DNA of 64,000 bases from Collybiopsis luxurians FD-317 M1 (lineage: Eukaryota > Basidiomycota > Agaricomycetes > Agaricales > Omphalotaceae). Position 1 is the stretch's first letter. Each line of letters begins with the position of its first letter. The stretch spans positions 1,382,210 to 1,446,209 of the forward strand of contig KN834753.1 in the NCBI GenBank assembly GCA_000827265.1, written 5' to 3'. The translations under genes and the position numbers were made by a program. The notes beneath the pieces were generated by a model, which was not told the origin of the DNA, did not search any database, and saw only the letters and a list, made by a program, of their open reading frames with translations. This document shows, one piece after another, positions 22,155 to 33,739 of the stretch.

Positions 22155-23155
22155 TCAAATACGTATCGGCAAGTGAGAAGGTATCGAGAAGGATTGTAAC
22201 GGCTCGTAATCATCCGAGGGATGCGAGGACACTACTGCGTCTTTTGGTTTTGTAGGAACAAATGATTCAGGGGCGCTGTTCGATGTGGAAGGTGTTTGTG
22301 GAGATGTTGAGCCATCTGAAGATGATGGGCTTGAAGGATCAAGTTCGGGACATGAAGTACGATGATGATTGCGATGGGGGAGTGGGTGGTTGAGATGCGA
22401 TGGATGGTGGAAATGATGGAAGCGAGAAGATGAGGGAGTTGAAGGAGCAACAACAGCGGAAATTCCGCTGTGATGCGACAAAATATCGGCTTCTGAGATG
22501 CTCAACTCCCAATTTAAGACATCGAGGAACTCGCGCTCGATACGACCGACATCACGTTTGCCAAATACACCGGTGCAGAGAGCCCAGTGAATGTTCCTTA
22601 GTGTCGAGTCATTAAGATACTGTTAGGATGAAAAACCTTAGTACGAGTTGATACAAGGGATCGATGGAAGACATACCTTTGCAGCAAGAATTAGAGCGCC
22701 AAGGAAGACCCTTTCTAGTGCCCATTCTTCTAGGGCGATGTCTAGATGAGGTTTTGCCCTATCCATGTACGCAAGGCATACAAGGATTGTAGGGGAGGTC
22801 ACCTATCATACTGTCAGCAAACTATTAATACGCATTGTCAAAAAATGTTACCTCTGCCCGAGTCAGGACGTTTGTAACAAAAGTGGTAAATTTGGCTAGG
22901 TGTGGGCGTCGAGGAGATGTGGCGATAGAATGAGATCGGCCCATAGCATAATCGACAGTTTCTGAAGTGCATTCTACAACGTAGTCTAGATGATCAAGTT
23001 GAATAAAAATTTACTTGGAGAGATTGATCGGAGAGGTACTTACCGATGAGAGGTTTTGAAACCTTGAGGCTGACGAGTTGAAGAAGGGCCGGGGAGTGCG
23101 ACTCTGAAGATACTAGGGAGGCGGGATGAAATTTGGAAGAGCTAGGAGAGTACAT
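22155..23155 (-). CDS. Cyclin-box protein, Pcl/PHO80-like
   Basis: Cyclin that should bind and activate a cyclin-dependent kinase, most like the Pcl/PHO80-type group with Pho85-like partners. About four exons on the minus strand: 23155-23044, then from 22993, from 22801 and from 22625 to the stop. The cyclin box runs from about residue 25 to 170: PLIDYVVECTSETVDYAMGR, KFTTFVTNVLTRAEVTSPTI, the helix LALEEWALERVFLGALILAAKYLND-type core, and FGKRDVGRIEREFLDVLNWEL. The C-terminal 100 residues are Ser/His/Pro-rich (SSRFHHFHHPSHLNHP) and disordered. No destruction box or PEST motif was clearly identified, though the tail is Ser/Pro-rich. Partner and phase of expression unknown. Confidence 0.85.
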
Positions 23156-24235
23156 ATTGAGTACTAGTTGGGGGAATACTAGACCGGAAGGAAGAGTATT
23201 TATACATGATGACTGGAGGATAGCCTGGAGAGGTAGTACATAAACCCAGGGTACAAGTAATTCATTCGCCGCTGACTCAGTGAGCGTTTCTTTCGTTCAC
23301 CCATTGCGCCGATTGCGGTTTTTAGTTATTTCCTGTCAAAGATTCGTGAACTTCGGAGTATAGATCATCGAAAACTGCAGGAGAATCGTCCGTCACCGGA
23401 TCCACATATGATAGTCTACTTCCCGTACATCCGATAGATAACCGACTCTTGCGGTCCTTTCAACCGCTTCTCTCCGCTCACCTCGACTTCTGAAATTCAA
23501 CCTTTCATTCCGACATCTTCCATTACTCATCTACTTCTAGTATGCAGACCAGAGGTTCCCACTTGGCCAAGCATATCTAACTATGTACTTGAACACTTGG
23601 CCAAGCACACCCATCAAGTACTCCAAGTGAACGCACACCCACCAAGTACTAGAGCTCAAATACCGTTCACAGTCATTTGCGGATTGTCGGCGTCGCTTAC
23701 TTGAGCATCTGATCTCCAAGGTTCTTCGATTCTCGGAGATTGCAGTTTCTGTCTGCGTGGCGCACGGACAGGCCCAATTTTAATCCAGCACACGCTCTGA
23801 TTGAATGTCCCCAAGTTTATGACTACGAACACTGCGGAACAGCTCGCGTCGTTGGCCCCCGCGACTGACCTGTCGGTTGGAACTGTTCCCCGAATCTGTC
23901 TGTAAGCAGGGGTAAGATAGACTTTAACAGTTGGGATCTTGGCCTCGTTGCTTGCAGACCAGACCGGCCTCTGACCAAGGATGATACAGTTTACACAATT
24001 TCGAAATAAAATTTTCTTGACATGGGCTCATAATAGCTAGTATATAGTCTGAGTGCTCTGGACGTTTAAAATATTCATTCCGCATAATATTTTAGTACAC
24101 ATCATCAGATCATGATCAATGAGGGGAAGCAATTAAACAGCAGACTGCGGGTCTACTCTCACCATCTCCTGCGGTGTCCCCTGTGTTTCGCTCTCTATTC
24201 CTTCTTTATACGGTCGTTCTTTACACTCGGTTTCG
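23156..24235. other. 1.1 kb divergent intergenic region with short repeats
   Basis: Separates the cyclin and the aspartic protease, which point away from each other. At 23561-23650 two kinds of short direct repeat occur: ACTTGGCCAAGCA twice (23561, 23595) and GCACACCC(A)YCAAGTACT twice (about 23605 and 23633). No open frame of note is present. Could be a shared regulatory region or an old element. Confidence 0.45.
23561..23650. repeat. Paired short direct repeats
   Basis: ACTTGGCCAAGCA is repeated exactly at 23561-23573 and 23595-23607; its core TTGGCCAA is palindromic. Overlapping the second copy, GCACACCCATCAAGTACT (23605-23622) is repeated with one change at 23633-23650. The spacing (34 and 28 bp) is about three helical turns, as expected of binding sites, but decayed repeat DNA is also possible. 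Confidence 0.45.
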
Positions 24236-26951
24236 ATGAGGTTTCTTTCTTTTTCATTGGCTATTGCCACCTTATTCGTCACTTCAAATGCCCTTACATT
24301 CCCTATACGTCGGGTTAAGCGTCCTTCAACTCTTCAAAAGAGGGATTCTTCCGCCAACGATTCTATAAGGTGCATTCTAAAATATTCAGACCTGAATGCC
24401 CACTCAGTCTTGTTATGCAGCACTGTACAGGATCTCATTTACATTGCCGATGTGAGCATTACTACCGCTACATCCTCTTCTCTTTTATTCTTCGCTCATT
24501 TGGCCTTAGATAACTCTCGGAGGCGTCGGTATGTAGTGCCCATTTTCTAGTGTATTTGTCCCGCCCTCATACCTTCTTTCAGAATACCCTGTTCAGCTTG
24601 ACACCGGATCGTCCGACCTCTGGATTAAGGGCTCTTCATCTCCGCTCCCAAACTCCAACCAAACTGTGCGTCTCGTTGCCAGCTTACATGTCGTTTCTAC
24701 TTGGCTAATTTTACTCTAGTCCACCTCGTACAATATCACTGTAATTTTTTTATATGCTCATCATGCTTGGCGACGTCTGACGAGCTTCCGCAGTATGGTA
24801 TCGGTTGGGCCTATGGAACTGTGTCTTACGCGAGTGTAGGGTTTGCTGGGTATGCTCATTCTCTTTGCTTGTATTTAATTACTCTCCTGATCCTTTATTC
24901 AGAATCAATATCACTACGCAAGCCTATCTCGACACTACAAAAGCCAACAACCCTGCTCTTTCGTACGGAGCGGATGGCATTGCCGGTCTCGGATTCACTA
25001 GTCTTTCGACTATTGATGCCCTGGTGAATAACTCGGACTCATCTAGCGGCAGAAGCTTGCTATATAACATGTTTACGAAAAACCCCTCCGAACCCAACTT
25101 TATTGCCTTCGCACTGGAACGTAGCAGCGATGATAACGCTGACAGTGATGACATTCAAGGTAGCTTCAGTGTTGGTGCGTCTTCAGCCCCTTCTGTGCCA
25201 TACATTTGTCGTTTATCGCTTTCTTTGAGCAGGCGAATATGATCCCTCATACGCGCAAGTCGCCAACAACACTGCAATTCCTACTTGGCCCACCGTTTCC
25301 CCTAAGCGATGGAGTTTGCTCTTGGATGCTTACATGGTTGGGTCGGACACAACGACACCCACTACTCAGGTGGCAGACGTACCGTCCAACAGAGCTGTTG
25401 TTGTTTTGGACACTGGTACTTCGTGGTCGTGCGTTCATACTCGTCCGAGTTTTCACTTATCTGTCTTGACCGTTGTTGTTGTTCAGTTATGTCCCTTCGG
25501 ATGTTGCCTCTGTCATCTACGGTGGTGTAAGTGGTGCGCAATACAATTCTGACCTCGGCCAGTGGGTGCTTCCTTGCGACGCCGAGATCGACATGGCACT
25601 GCAGTTTAGGTGACTCATTATTTCCTTGTCTCTTTCTTTCATGTTGCTGACTCTGATCCAGCGGTCAAATCTTTCCCCTTCACCCCCTCGATATCAACGT
25701 CAAGAACCCCTCCGATTCTTCTCAATGTCTTGGGACATTCGTACCCTCATCCTTTGCCGGGGATGACTTGTAAGTTTCAAAGCTTGCACACCTAACGTCG
25801 TGTCTTACGCTCCTTTTTCCAGCGACTGGTTGCTCGGTGATAACGTTCTTCGTGCTGTGTATTCGGTCTACGACTTTGGAGACTTCAACTCTGACGGGGA
25901 GATGATCAACCCCTTCCTCAGGCTGTTGTCGCTTGTCAATCCCGACGAAGCCTCACAAGATTTTGTTAAAGCGCGTGGTGGTACTGCAAGGACAGGAATC
26001 ACTTATAATCAGTCCAACTCAACGGCCAGCGCTACCTCCACCACTTCTGTAGATCTCTCAACCGAAGTAGCCGAAACTCTGGCCAAAATTGGGACCTATT
26101 TCCCTGCGATCTTGGCCATTGTTGCTCTCAATGCTCTGGTCCTTCTCGCTCTTGCCATTCTTGGCATTATCTTGCTATGCAGAAGAACCAAGAAGAGCAA
26201 AAGGCAGCGTATCTTGGATGCGCGCACTCGTACCCCCATAGGCAGAATGAGTCCCATGCCGCTAAACACCCGGGATAGTAATGCTACTGAACCGCACAAT
26301 TACGAACCAATTTCTATGGCGCTTACAGAAGACACGATGTTCGTTCCACCATCGCCTGCTTTCAAAAGGTTCAACGGATCCATTCAAGGAGGAAAAGGGG
26401 TAGATCGACCGTCAAGCCTTGCTACTCTTCCTTCTCAACAGACCTATCACGCAGAAGCGGGCTCTGAGGATGCACTATTTGGACCGCCATCTCCCGGCTT
26501 CCGCGAGTTCCCTGACAGCAGGCCAAAGAGTATGGGTATGCCCTCGAATAATCCGTACCAGCCGTTCATTGCTTCTCCCACTAACTCTGGACAAGCAGAG
26601 GGTCCCCAAGATCCACCGTTCATCCCCCCACGTTCGCCTGCTCGCTCGGCACATTCCTACCGCCAGCCTAGTACAAGCTCAAGTATTGCATCTCCCAGTG
26701 GATTAGGAAATTCCCAACCAACACTAATGTTGAATGATCCTCTTGTGCCTCCTAGACCGAGATTTCAATATGAAGCCAGGAGTATTGATAGACCAATCAG
26801 CTTGGGTGGCACTCCTCCGCCTATGCCAATACCTCAGCACGAAAGTCACCCTCTGGAACAGGACATTACTGCTGATCCACCACATCCATCCTTCTTGAGG
26901 TCACAGGCAGGCGAAGGTTCTTCGGCGGACCGACCGATGAGCGTTGCTTGA
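24236..26951 (+). CDS. Membrane-anchored pepsin-type aspartic protease
   Basis: Extracellular aspartic protease (family A1) tethered by a transmembrane helix. About nine exons; first two are 24236-24369 and a 31-nt exon 24421-24451; the last runs from about 25823 to the stop. Signal peptide MRFLSFSLAIATLFVTSNA, a very short propeptide with a possible Kex2 site (LQKR), then the first catalytic motif LDTGSSDLW and the second VVLDTGTSWS, with a YGxGxxxG-like flap segment (YGIGWAYGTVSYASV). Near the end of the fold is WLLGDNVLRAVYSVYDF. A hydrophobic helix (YFPAILAIVALNALVLLALA, followed by IILLCRRTKKSKRQR) spans the membrane. The roughly 240-residue cytoplasmic tail is Pro/Ser-rich and carries repeated PPSPxF and DRPxS motifs. 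The membrane form with such a tail is known in basidiomycetes but its role is unclear. Confidence 0.88.
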
Positions 26952-27295
26952 GTACCAATCGTATCTGATTTATGCTGTGGACTGTATTCCATGTTTGTAT
27001 ACTGCATGCTTCCTACGGATATTTACTTTATACGTTAATCGAACAACGGCGACGCCATTGTTTTTTGAATCTTCTTTCGTTCCACACACCCGTTGTTTGC
27101 TGCTTTTTTCTTTTTCTAGGCTGGGATAGGTACTCAATTATCTTTTTTGCACACAAAAAAACAGGTTATACTTCTCTGCATGGACTGCTTTTGCCATCAG
27201 CATTGCAATGTGTAGCATGTATGTGTGGCGAATCAATTATTAAAATGGTATTCATAAGAAGGGTTATTGTAAGAATATCTGTGCTATCGAAGACA
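26952..27295. other. Intergenic between convergent genes
   Basis: About 340 bp that must hold the 3' UTRs of the protease and of the PPR protein. No other feature is visible. Confidence 0.5.
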
Positions 27296-29117
27296 CTACT
27301 TCCGGCTATATCTCTGTTCCTTTTCGGTTGTCCCAGGAGGATTGGATCCCAAAACCTCCCGAGCTTCCGACTTGAGCACCTTCCAACGCGCTACATCAGA
27401 GTGTCGAGGCTTGTCGCGCTGGCCGCTAGAGCTGGAAAGAAATTCAATCCCTTCCAGCACGGCTTGCGCAAGCTTGGACGTATAGAAGTAATTGTCTTTG
27501 AAGGCTTTTTTAGATTGCTTTTCATTCAGGAAGGGCACAATCCTGAAATAATGAATGATGCGCAATGCCTGGCGTACATTTGCACGGTCTTGACTGTTAA
27601 CTGCAATCCGCATCATGCTGGAGAGGACCTCGGGTGTAGGAGAGATATTCCTATCATGCGAACGTGCATCCAGACGAGGGTGTAATCTCTCCACGCCATC
27701 CATGAAATCGTGGCAGTGATAACCCGTCATTAGGTCAAATGTCCTGGTAGCCACTTGCCAATTATTCTCGATCCTGCATATGTGGGAGATGAGAAGATTG
27801 AATGTTGAATATGTGGGGCGTATTTTTGTAGCGATGGACGATGGAAGCTTGACTTCTTGGGAAAGCATCCACTCTAAAAGCTCTAAACCCTTATCAGAGG
27901 AAGCTGGGACGGCCGCAGCAATGAGAGACTGTAGAACTTGCTCGACATGAGCGCGATCAATAATGGATGCACCACCCTGAGATTCAGGACGTTGCAGAAC
28001 CGAGGCAAAGAAATTGATCACATGCAGGGGGCGAGAACTATTGCGACAAAGAGTAAGAACGGCCGCGAAGGACTGTGGTTCGAGGGGGATACTGCCATTG
28101 GCTTCTCTCTTCGTTGAAATAGGCTCGCTTCCATCATCAAAGAAAAGACCAAAGTACTCCTCCACAAGACTGAAAGCAAACTCCTGATTCGGAGGACTAC
28201 CACGGGAGAGGGCGACAATAGCAGAGGACACAACATAGCCGTCTATAGGGAAATTGGTTTTGCGACGCGCTTTGAGCATCAAATTCCACAACAATTTGGC
28301 ACTAGCAGCGTTTTGTACCAAGTCTCCAGATTGGGTGGTAGGCCGGAGGGATAGCGCCTGAAACATGGCAGTAAACAGGAGGTGGTCCGGGGAAAAAGGA
28401 CCCTCTGAATCAAGGCTGTAATACACGTCGAATATCTCCTGATGCAGTTCCGCCCCACCGAGAATCTTCACGTATGCAGCGAGAGGTCCTACTGAAATCT
28501 CTGCACTGGAAGGGTCATGCTGTTTTACATGTTCGACATGACGCATAAAGGCCTTATAGACGAGATGTGCATGCTCAAGCTGCTTGGTATGCGCGTCCCA
28601 GTTCTCTATTCGGGCAAGACCGTTCATCAAAGTTTGGAAAGTTCGAGTGTTTGGTCTGTGACCTCTTCGTTTCATCTAGAATTAATTATCGATACAGGCG
28701 TGTGGATATATTCGACGGACGTACATCGATATAGAGCTCATAAGCGAGACGAAACCGCTCTGCCTTTAAACACTCCCAAATCAAAGTGTTCCATACGGGG
28801 ACGTTTTGAGCGTCCAGAGGTGAATTTTTCAACATGGCGACGGCCATATCGATCTGGTTTTGGTCGCAGAGCTTCTTTAACCGTGCGGAAAGAACATGAG
28901 GCTCGAGGAGAATTTTTGAAGCGGAATTGCTGGAAGCAGATGAAGCATTGTAATGTTTAGACCTGTACTTGTTTTCTTCCTTTTGTTTCGATTCTGATTC
29001 AGGACGACGCTCAGATTTACGCGTCGATGGAAGAGCAAGGCTGGCATAGAATGAAGGCGAGGGAACAGATGCCCGTGCAATGGGAAGACGAGATGAAAGT
29101 CGTGGAAACGAAGCCAT
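27296..29117 (-). CDS. Pentatricopeptide-repeat protein, mitochondrial
   Basis: Helical-repeat protein that probably binds organellar RNA. Two exons: 29117-28725 (131 codons) and 28675-27296; 590 residues. The N-terminus is basic and Ser-rich (MASFPRLSSRLPIARASVPS), a likely mitochondrial presequence. PPR-like helices are visible: VPVWNTLIWECLKAERFRLA then YELYIDMKRRGHRPNTRTF (35-residue PPR pattern with the typical turn GHRPNTRTFQTLMNGL), YVKILGGAELHQEIFDVYY and later RPTYSTFNLLISHICRI. Specific RNA target is unknown; fungal counterparts usually act in mitochondrial translation or mRNA stability. Only the central part is clearly PPR; the rest diverges. Confidence 0.82.
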
Positions 29118-29399
29118 TCCGTGAAAAATCCTTCGCGGAGCCGTCGGTTGTACTGTAAGCGCTCGTGTGCTTAATACGGAAAACGGTCACGGTCATGCGT
29201 TCTGAGAAGAAATTATCATCTGCTTAATTCAAATGCGATGAATCTCTTCCTTCCTACTGGCTGTCTCCGGACTTAGCTGGGTAGAATCTCGGAAACTACT
29301 TCAAAGTAACTGGGTATCAGACACGTACGTTCAATACATGCGGGAATTTTGATTTAATACTTAAGCCCTGGCGGGAGCTTCCGACATGAACTCGTCGTC

Positions 29400-30227
29400 A
29401 TGCGTCGACTTGAATCCTCAGTGATCCTTTTTGTGCTCGTTTTCTGGCTAACGGCGGTCTTTGCTGTGCCGACTTTTGACGGTCATAATTCCATAAACTC
29501 TCTGATTCCTGGATTATCGAGTTTGCAAGCTCTGCGACAGGGTAGGCGAATTTGATCAGGTCTTTCCAAGTCTGACCAAGTCGAACGACGAACAGGACAC
29601 AGTCGCAGGTCTGTCCCAAGACACGTAAATGTTCGAGACAACATGACATTTGGAAACCTTACCATTACTTCGGGCGCCACTGCGTACAGTCTTTTTTACA
29701 TTCATCGAGGCAAGTCTTGCATTCATACTATTCGAGGGCAAATAAATTCATGTACTAGGTCGCCTATGGAAATACAACAACGAATCGAGTATCCATGCCG
29801 TGAATGTTATGAACCTGACAGAGGAAGCTCCCGGGACGAACCAGATCCCGCTGCAACTAGTACTGGACGAGAAACCAGGCGGGCTGACTTCAGGTATCAA
29901 AGTTAATATCGACCGCGATCTTTCCCTCATTCCCGAAAAAAAACAGGCAGCTTCCGATGGCATGGTTCGATGCTACTTTTTGAACAAGGCAAGAGCGAGT
30001 CGGCGGTTTTTGGCGCCTACTGACGATAATGTCCAGGAAAAACCAATAATTCCGGAGTTTACTATGAGTGCCTGCTACCAAAGGGCGGGTATGGGCTCTT
30101 GACGTTTCTCCAAGGGTGGGTGTGTCGCTATGGAATTGAAGATGATTAGTCTTTAACGCTTTGCAGTGTCCCAACGCCTCGCGGCTGTAGTCTTTTGACT
30201 TTGCACGGGTTCGAACATGACGTATAA
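29400..30227 (+). CDS. Small secreted protein, 176 residues, six exons
   Basis: I know no functional name for this protein. Six exons: 29400-29541, 29638-29709, 29759-29893, 29947-29988, 30037-30115, 30167-30227; all junctions keep one frame. It has a signal peptide (MRRLESSVILFVLVFWLTAVFA) and then a compact beta-rich domain with segments FGNLTITSGATAYSLFYI, HRGRLWKYNNESSIHAVNV, GGLTSGSFRWHGSMLLFEQ, SGVYYECLLPKGGYGLLTFL and VPTPRGCSLLTLHGF. Two Cys could form one disulfide. Asn-glycosylation sites (NLT, NES) are present. Two of the five introns start with GC. The first intron is longer (96 nt) with a less typical acceptor. From memory, similar secreted proteins occur in mushrooms; a database search is needed. 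Possible effector or cell-wall protein is speculation. Confidence 0.72.
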
Positions 30228-30381
30228 TGTGTAGCCTGGCAAATAGTCATGTACGTACAACAGTATACCTGACTTTCCATGCTTTGGCGTGTAAGGAGTG
30301 ATCTCGAGGAGTCATGCTCGAGGACATATTTCGGAATGCATGCAGCAATTAGTTCAACTCTTCCCCAACGTGATCACATTT

Positions 30382-30768
30382 TTAACCACCAAGTATTAGT
30401 TCATACAATATTACTAGTATGTTGACTGCAATCAGAGGTACTGTAAACAATATTTTGAGATGACAGACTTGGAAAAATGCAAAGGACACATACTTCGTAG
30501 CAAAGTCCGCACAGCACTGATGAGATCAATTATCTTGGTTTTAATTCCAACTTCCTGACCGAAACCAGGTTGATCATAGGCTTGAAAACCGGGATTGTTA
30601 TTCGGAGGACGAGCGGAAGTCCAGCCAACTGCAACGAACGAAGAATTGAGGGACTAGATAGCGAATTCGAAGATGGGAACCATTACTTCGTGCCAGAAAG
30701 CGGTCTTCGCTCAATACTGCCATTGCGTTCACCAAGAGAATAGAAACATAGAGAATTGTGCCCAGCAT
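30382..30768 (-). CDS. YOS1: ER-Golgi transport protein Yos1
   Basis: Small membrane protein (IER3IP1 homologue) that works with Yip1-Yif1 in COPII vesicle budding and fusion. Three exons: 30768-30687, 30628-30494, 30440-30382; 91 residues. N-terminal helix GTILYVSILLVNAMAVLSEDRFLAR, then IGWTSARPPNNNPGFQ, the conserved GIKTKIIDLISAVRTLLRI and a final membrane helix PLIAVNILVILYELILGG. This matches Yos1 in size and order. The middle has an insertion compared with yeast. Divergent with the uL22m gene, start codons 165 bp apart. Confidence 0.93.
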
Positions 30769-30933
30769 GATGATGAGCGCGAGCAAAGGCGACGTGGGTG
30801 GATAACGTGACCTGATGATAATTTCCAAGTTCCCGACTGCGATGCAAAGAAGCGTGCTCAATGGCAAGTAGTCTCTTTTTTACTACCATCCATCGTTTCT
30901 GAGCCCGCTGTTGACAGTGACGCGCTCAGTATC

Positions 30934-31800
30934 ATGCACACACGCTCGCCTTGCTTACATTCAAACTCGGAAGTACGCCACAGAGCCTTTTTTTTTAAAT
31001 TTCAAAAGTTGATTAGGCTGAACAGTGCGAGTAATTACAATCCTCTCAATTGGCTGAGGCAGAAACTATCGGCAGATAGAAGGGAAAGAGAATCCAAAGA
31101 GGAGCTTCTAGCTGCCAAGCAAGAGGCCAGAGAGGAGGGTCAACTCAGCTTATTTGAGCAGTCGAAATCCGTCATTCCAGCATCTGAAGATGCACTTGCG
31201 AAAGCCTCGACAAAATCCTCGAAAGCTAAAAAGTCTAGAAAACCTCAACCAATCTCGGTATGAGACATGAGTGGGTATCTTAGCACCAAACTAAATCTCT
31301 TTTCAAGCACAAATATTCTACGACATATTTCAAGATCTCCCCTCGAAAGCTCAATTTACTGGGAAATCAAATTTCTGGTAAACCTATAGATTATGCAATC
31401 TTGCAAATGCAGTTTAGTGAGAAACGGGCCAGTAAACGAATCTTGAACATGTTGGCCACGGCGAAAGATCATGCGTCACGATACAAGCATCTCGACATGT
31501 CCAAGCTCGTTGTTGGTTCGTGTATGTTCTTTCTCTTGCTGACTGTGACCTTACATCCCTGCAGCTGAGGCCTGGGTGAACAAAGGACGAGTTCTTAAAC
31601 GGATAGAACCGAAAGGGCGCGGTCGTGCTGGCATCCGTAAACACAAGCAAGCCAAAATGCATGTTATTCTGAAGGAAGGTCAGACCGTAGAGGAACAAAA
31701 GGAGAAGGCGCGCGCGTACAAACTGAAGAAAATCATTTCCGCTGCTGCGGTACGAGAGGACAAACCCATACGGAATCCTGGTGCTATGTGGGCTTGGTAG
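30934..31800 (+). CDS. MRPL22: Mitochondrial large-subunit ribosomal protein uL22m
   Basis: Mitoribosome protein of the L22/L17 family, near the polypeptide exit tunnel. Three exons: 30934-31257, 31308-31515, 31565-31800. The basic N-terminal leader (about 40 residues) looks like a mitochondrial presequence. The L22 domain reads KYSTTYFKISPRKLNLLGNQISG, then PIDYAILQMQFSEKRASKRI, and the tunnel hairpin WVNKGRVLKRIEPKGRGRAG with IRKHKQAKMHVILKEG. A Lys/Ala-rich extension lies before the domain and a short tail after it. The symbol follows yeast usage. The extreme N-terminus may contain a missed intron. Confidence 0.9.
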
Positions 31801-31920
31801 AATATATTTAGAACTTTATATAATTCAATGAAATTCCTCAGCGAGCGGTAAACATTGCAGACGCCCGAGCGCCTAAATTTAGGACACGTACATCGTGTAT
31901 CTTCTACTTCTTCCACCAAT

Positions 31921-33668
31921 ATGCTGCGTGTGTGGAACGCGATTTCCTATCTTTTGCTGGCTTCAGCAGTCCCTGCCTTATCTGCTTCCACTCAGGCCTT
32001 TGAAAATTCTGCCATTGTCCGAACTGTCGACCTTGGAGGCTCTCTCGTACACGTCACAACGACTTTTGCTGTAAAGGCTCTCGAGAAGGATGTGAAAGAG
32101 TACACAATCACCTTGCCAGAGGATGAAATCTTCAATACCAGCTGGCTGGAGGTCAAAGTAAAAGGAAAACAGCAGCCTTTGACCGTTACTTATAGCGGAG
32201 CACCAGCTGGAACGTTCGTGACTACTTCAGCTTTCCTCTGTTGCTTATTTCTTGACCTAAACTGCAGTAAATCTCACAATCTGGACGTCGTTCTTGAAGA
32301 ACCCCTGGAAATTGGCGCGACTCTCAACTTGGTTCTCGAGACTGTTCAGACTCACGCTACATGGCCGTGGCCAGAAAAAGCAGCGCAGGGAGACGACCAA
32401 TCTCTCAAGTATCAGGCGTCGCTTTTTGTGTTGAGTCCTTACAAGACCAATGTCCAACGAACGAAACTCAAGTGCGTGATACTTCTAGTAATTGGCGGTG
32501 AAAGATTATGAATTCTGGCCTAGGTCTTCTTCTCCACGTATCATCTCCTACACCACGCCTGAGAACGTCGAGGACTTTACTCTCGAGAGTCCAGTGACTA
32601 AGTCCGGAGCAACCGTCACCTACGGTCCTTATAATAACGTTCCTTCATCTACTACCCAAGCTTTCATTGAGAAACATCAACAACATATCGTGTTACATTA
32701 CAACTACGACTATCCTGTTTTGGAGGTCCTTAAACTCAAGCGTGCAGCCGAAATCAGTCACTGGGGGGCCAATCTCAATATTCAAGATGATATCATTCTG
32801 CGTAATGCAGGTCCAGAGTGCGTCTACCTTTGAACATGCGCTCGTTCTTCGTACTCACGAAACCCAGACTCAAAGGACACTTTTCACGACTCGAACACCA
32901 AACTCAATCGTTCTACGGAAAGGGTGCTCCTCATGTCGTTCCTTTGTTCACAGTTCATCTCCCAGCTGGTATCCGAAACACCTATTACTATGACCAGATC
33001 GGGAACGTCTCTACGTCTCGACTACGAGTCGCCCCGTCTGCTGCTCGTGGCCAAAAGAGCACTCAATCGAGCGTGTTAGAGTTGAAGCCGCGTTATCCAA
33101 TCATGGGAGGGTGGAATTACACGTATACTCTTGGATGGGACGCGCCTTTGAGTGACTCGGCTACCTACGATTCAAAGACTGGCAAGTACATTGTCAGTGT
33201 TCCCGTAATGACCGAGATTCCAGGCAGCGTGGTCAATGATGCCGAGATTTCGATCATCCTTCCAGAGGGTGCTACGTGAGTTTGCGTTCTCTACAACGGA
33301 TCTGGTATTGACAATTTTTTTTGTTAGTGACGTTGAATATGTTGCGCCTTTCCCCTCACTCTCTAACGAGATTTCAACTCATGTCACCTACCTCGATACT
33401 TTGGGCCGCCCTTTGGTCACTTTCAAGTACAAAAATCTTACCAACAAACATACGAAACCGATTTATGTGCGACTTGTCTTTCATTTCACCTTTCACGTTA
33501 ATTCTGAATGCTTCTTTGTAGGTTTCGTATAGGGTTCCTCTTTCTGCTCATTTGCGGAAGCCTATGGCGGTTGCTACCGTACTATTTAGTCTGTTTACCT
33601 TTGCAATGGTCGCTCGTCGCGTGGATCTTACAATTCATAAAACTTTGGCACCGACCAAGAAAATGTAA
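31921..33668 (+). CDS. OST1: Oligosaccharyltransferase subunit Ost1 (ribophorin I)
   Basis: Subunit of the ER oligosaccharyltransferase complex that transfers N-glycans to nascent proteins. Six exons: 31921-32213, 32268-32471, 32524-32817, 32868-33275, 33328-33466, 33522-33668. Signal peptide MLRVWNAISYLLLASAVPALSA; lumenal domain with FENSAIVRTVDLGGSLVHVTT, PENVEDFTLESPVTKSGATV, the conserved KLKRAAEISHWGANLNIQDD, and GWNYTYTLGWDAPL; then one C-terminal membrane helix (MAVATVLFSLFTFAMVARRV) with a short basic tail. About 494 residues, close to known Ost1. Confidence 0.93.
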
Positions 33669-33739
33669 ATTATCTAGGTAGAAAATATTTAATGAATGGA
33701 TTGTCTGGCATCTCGGTCTGAAGAACGCGTCCTGAATGT

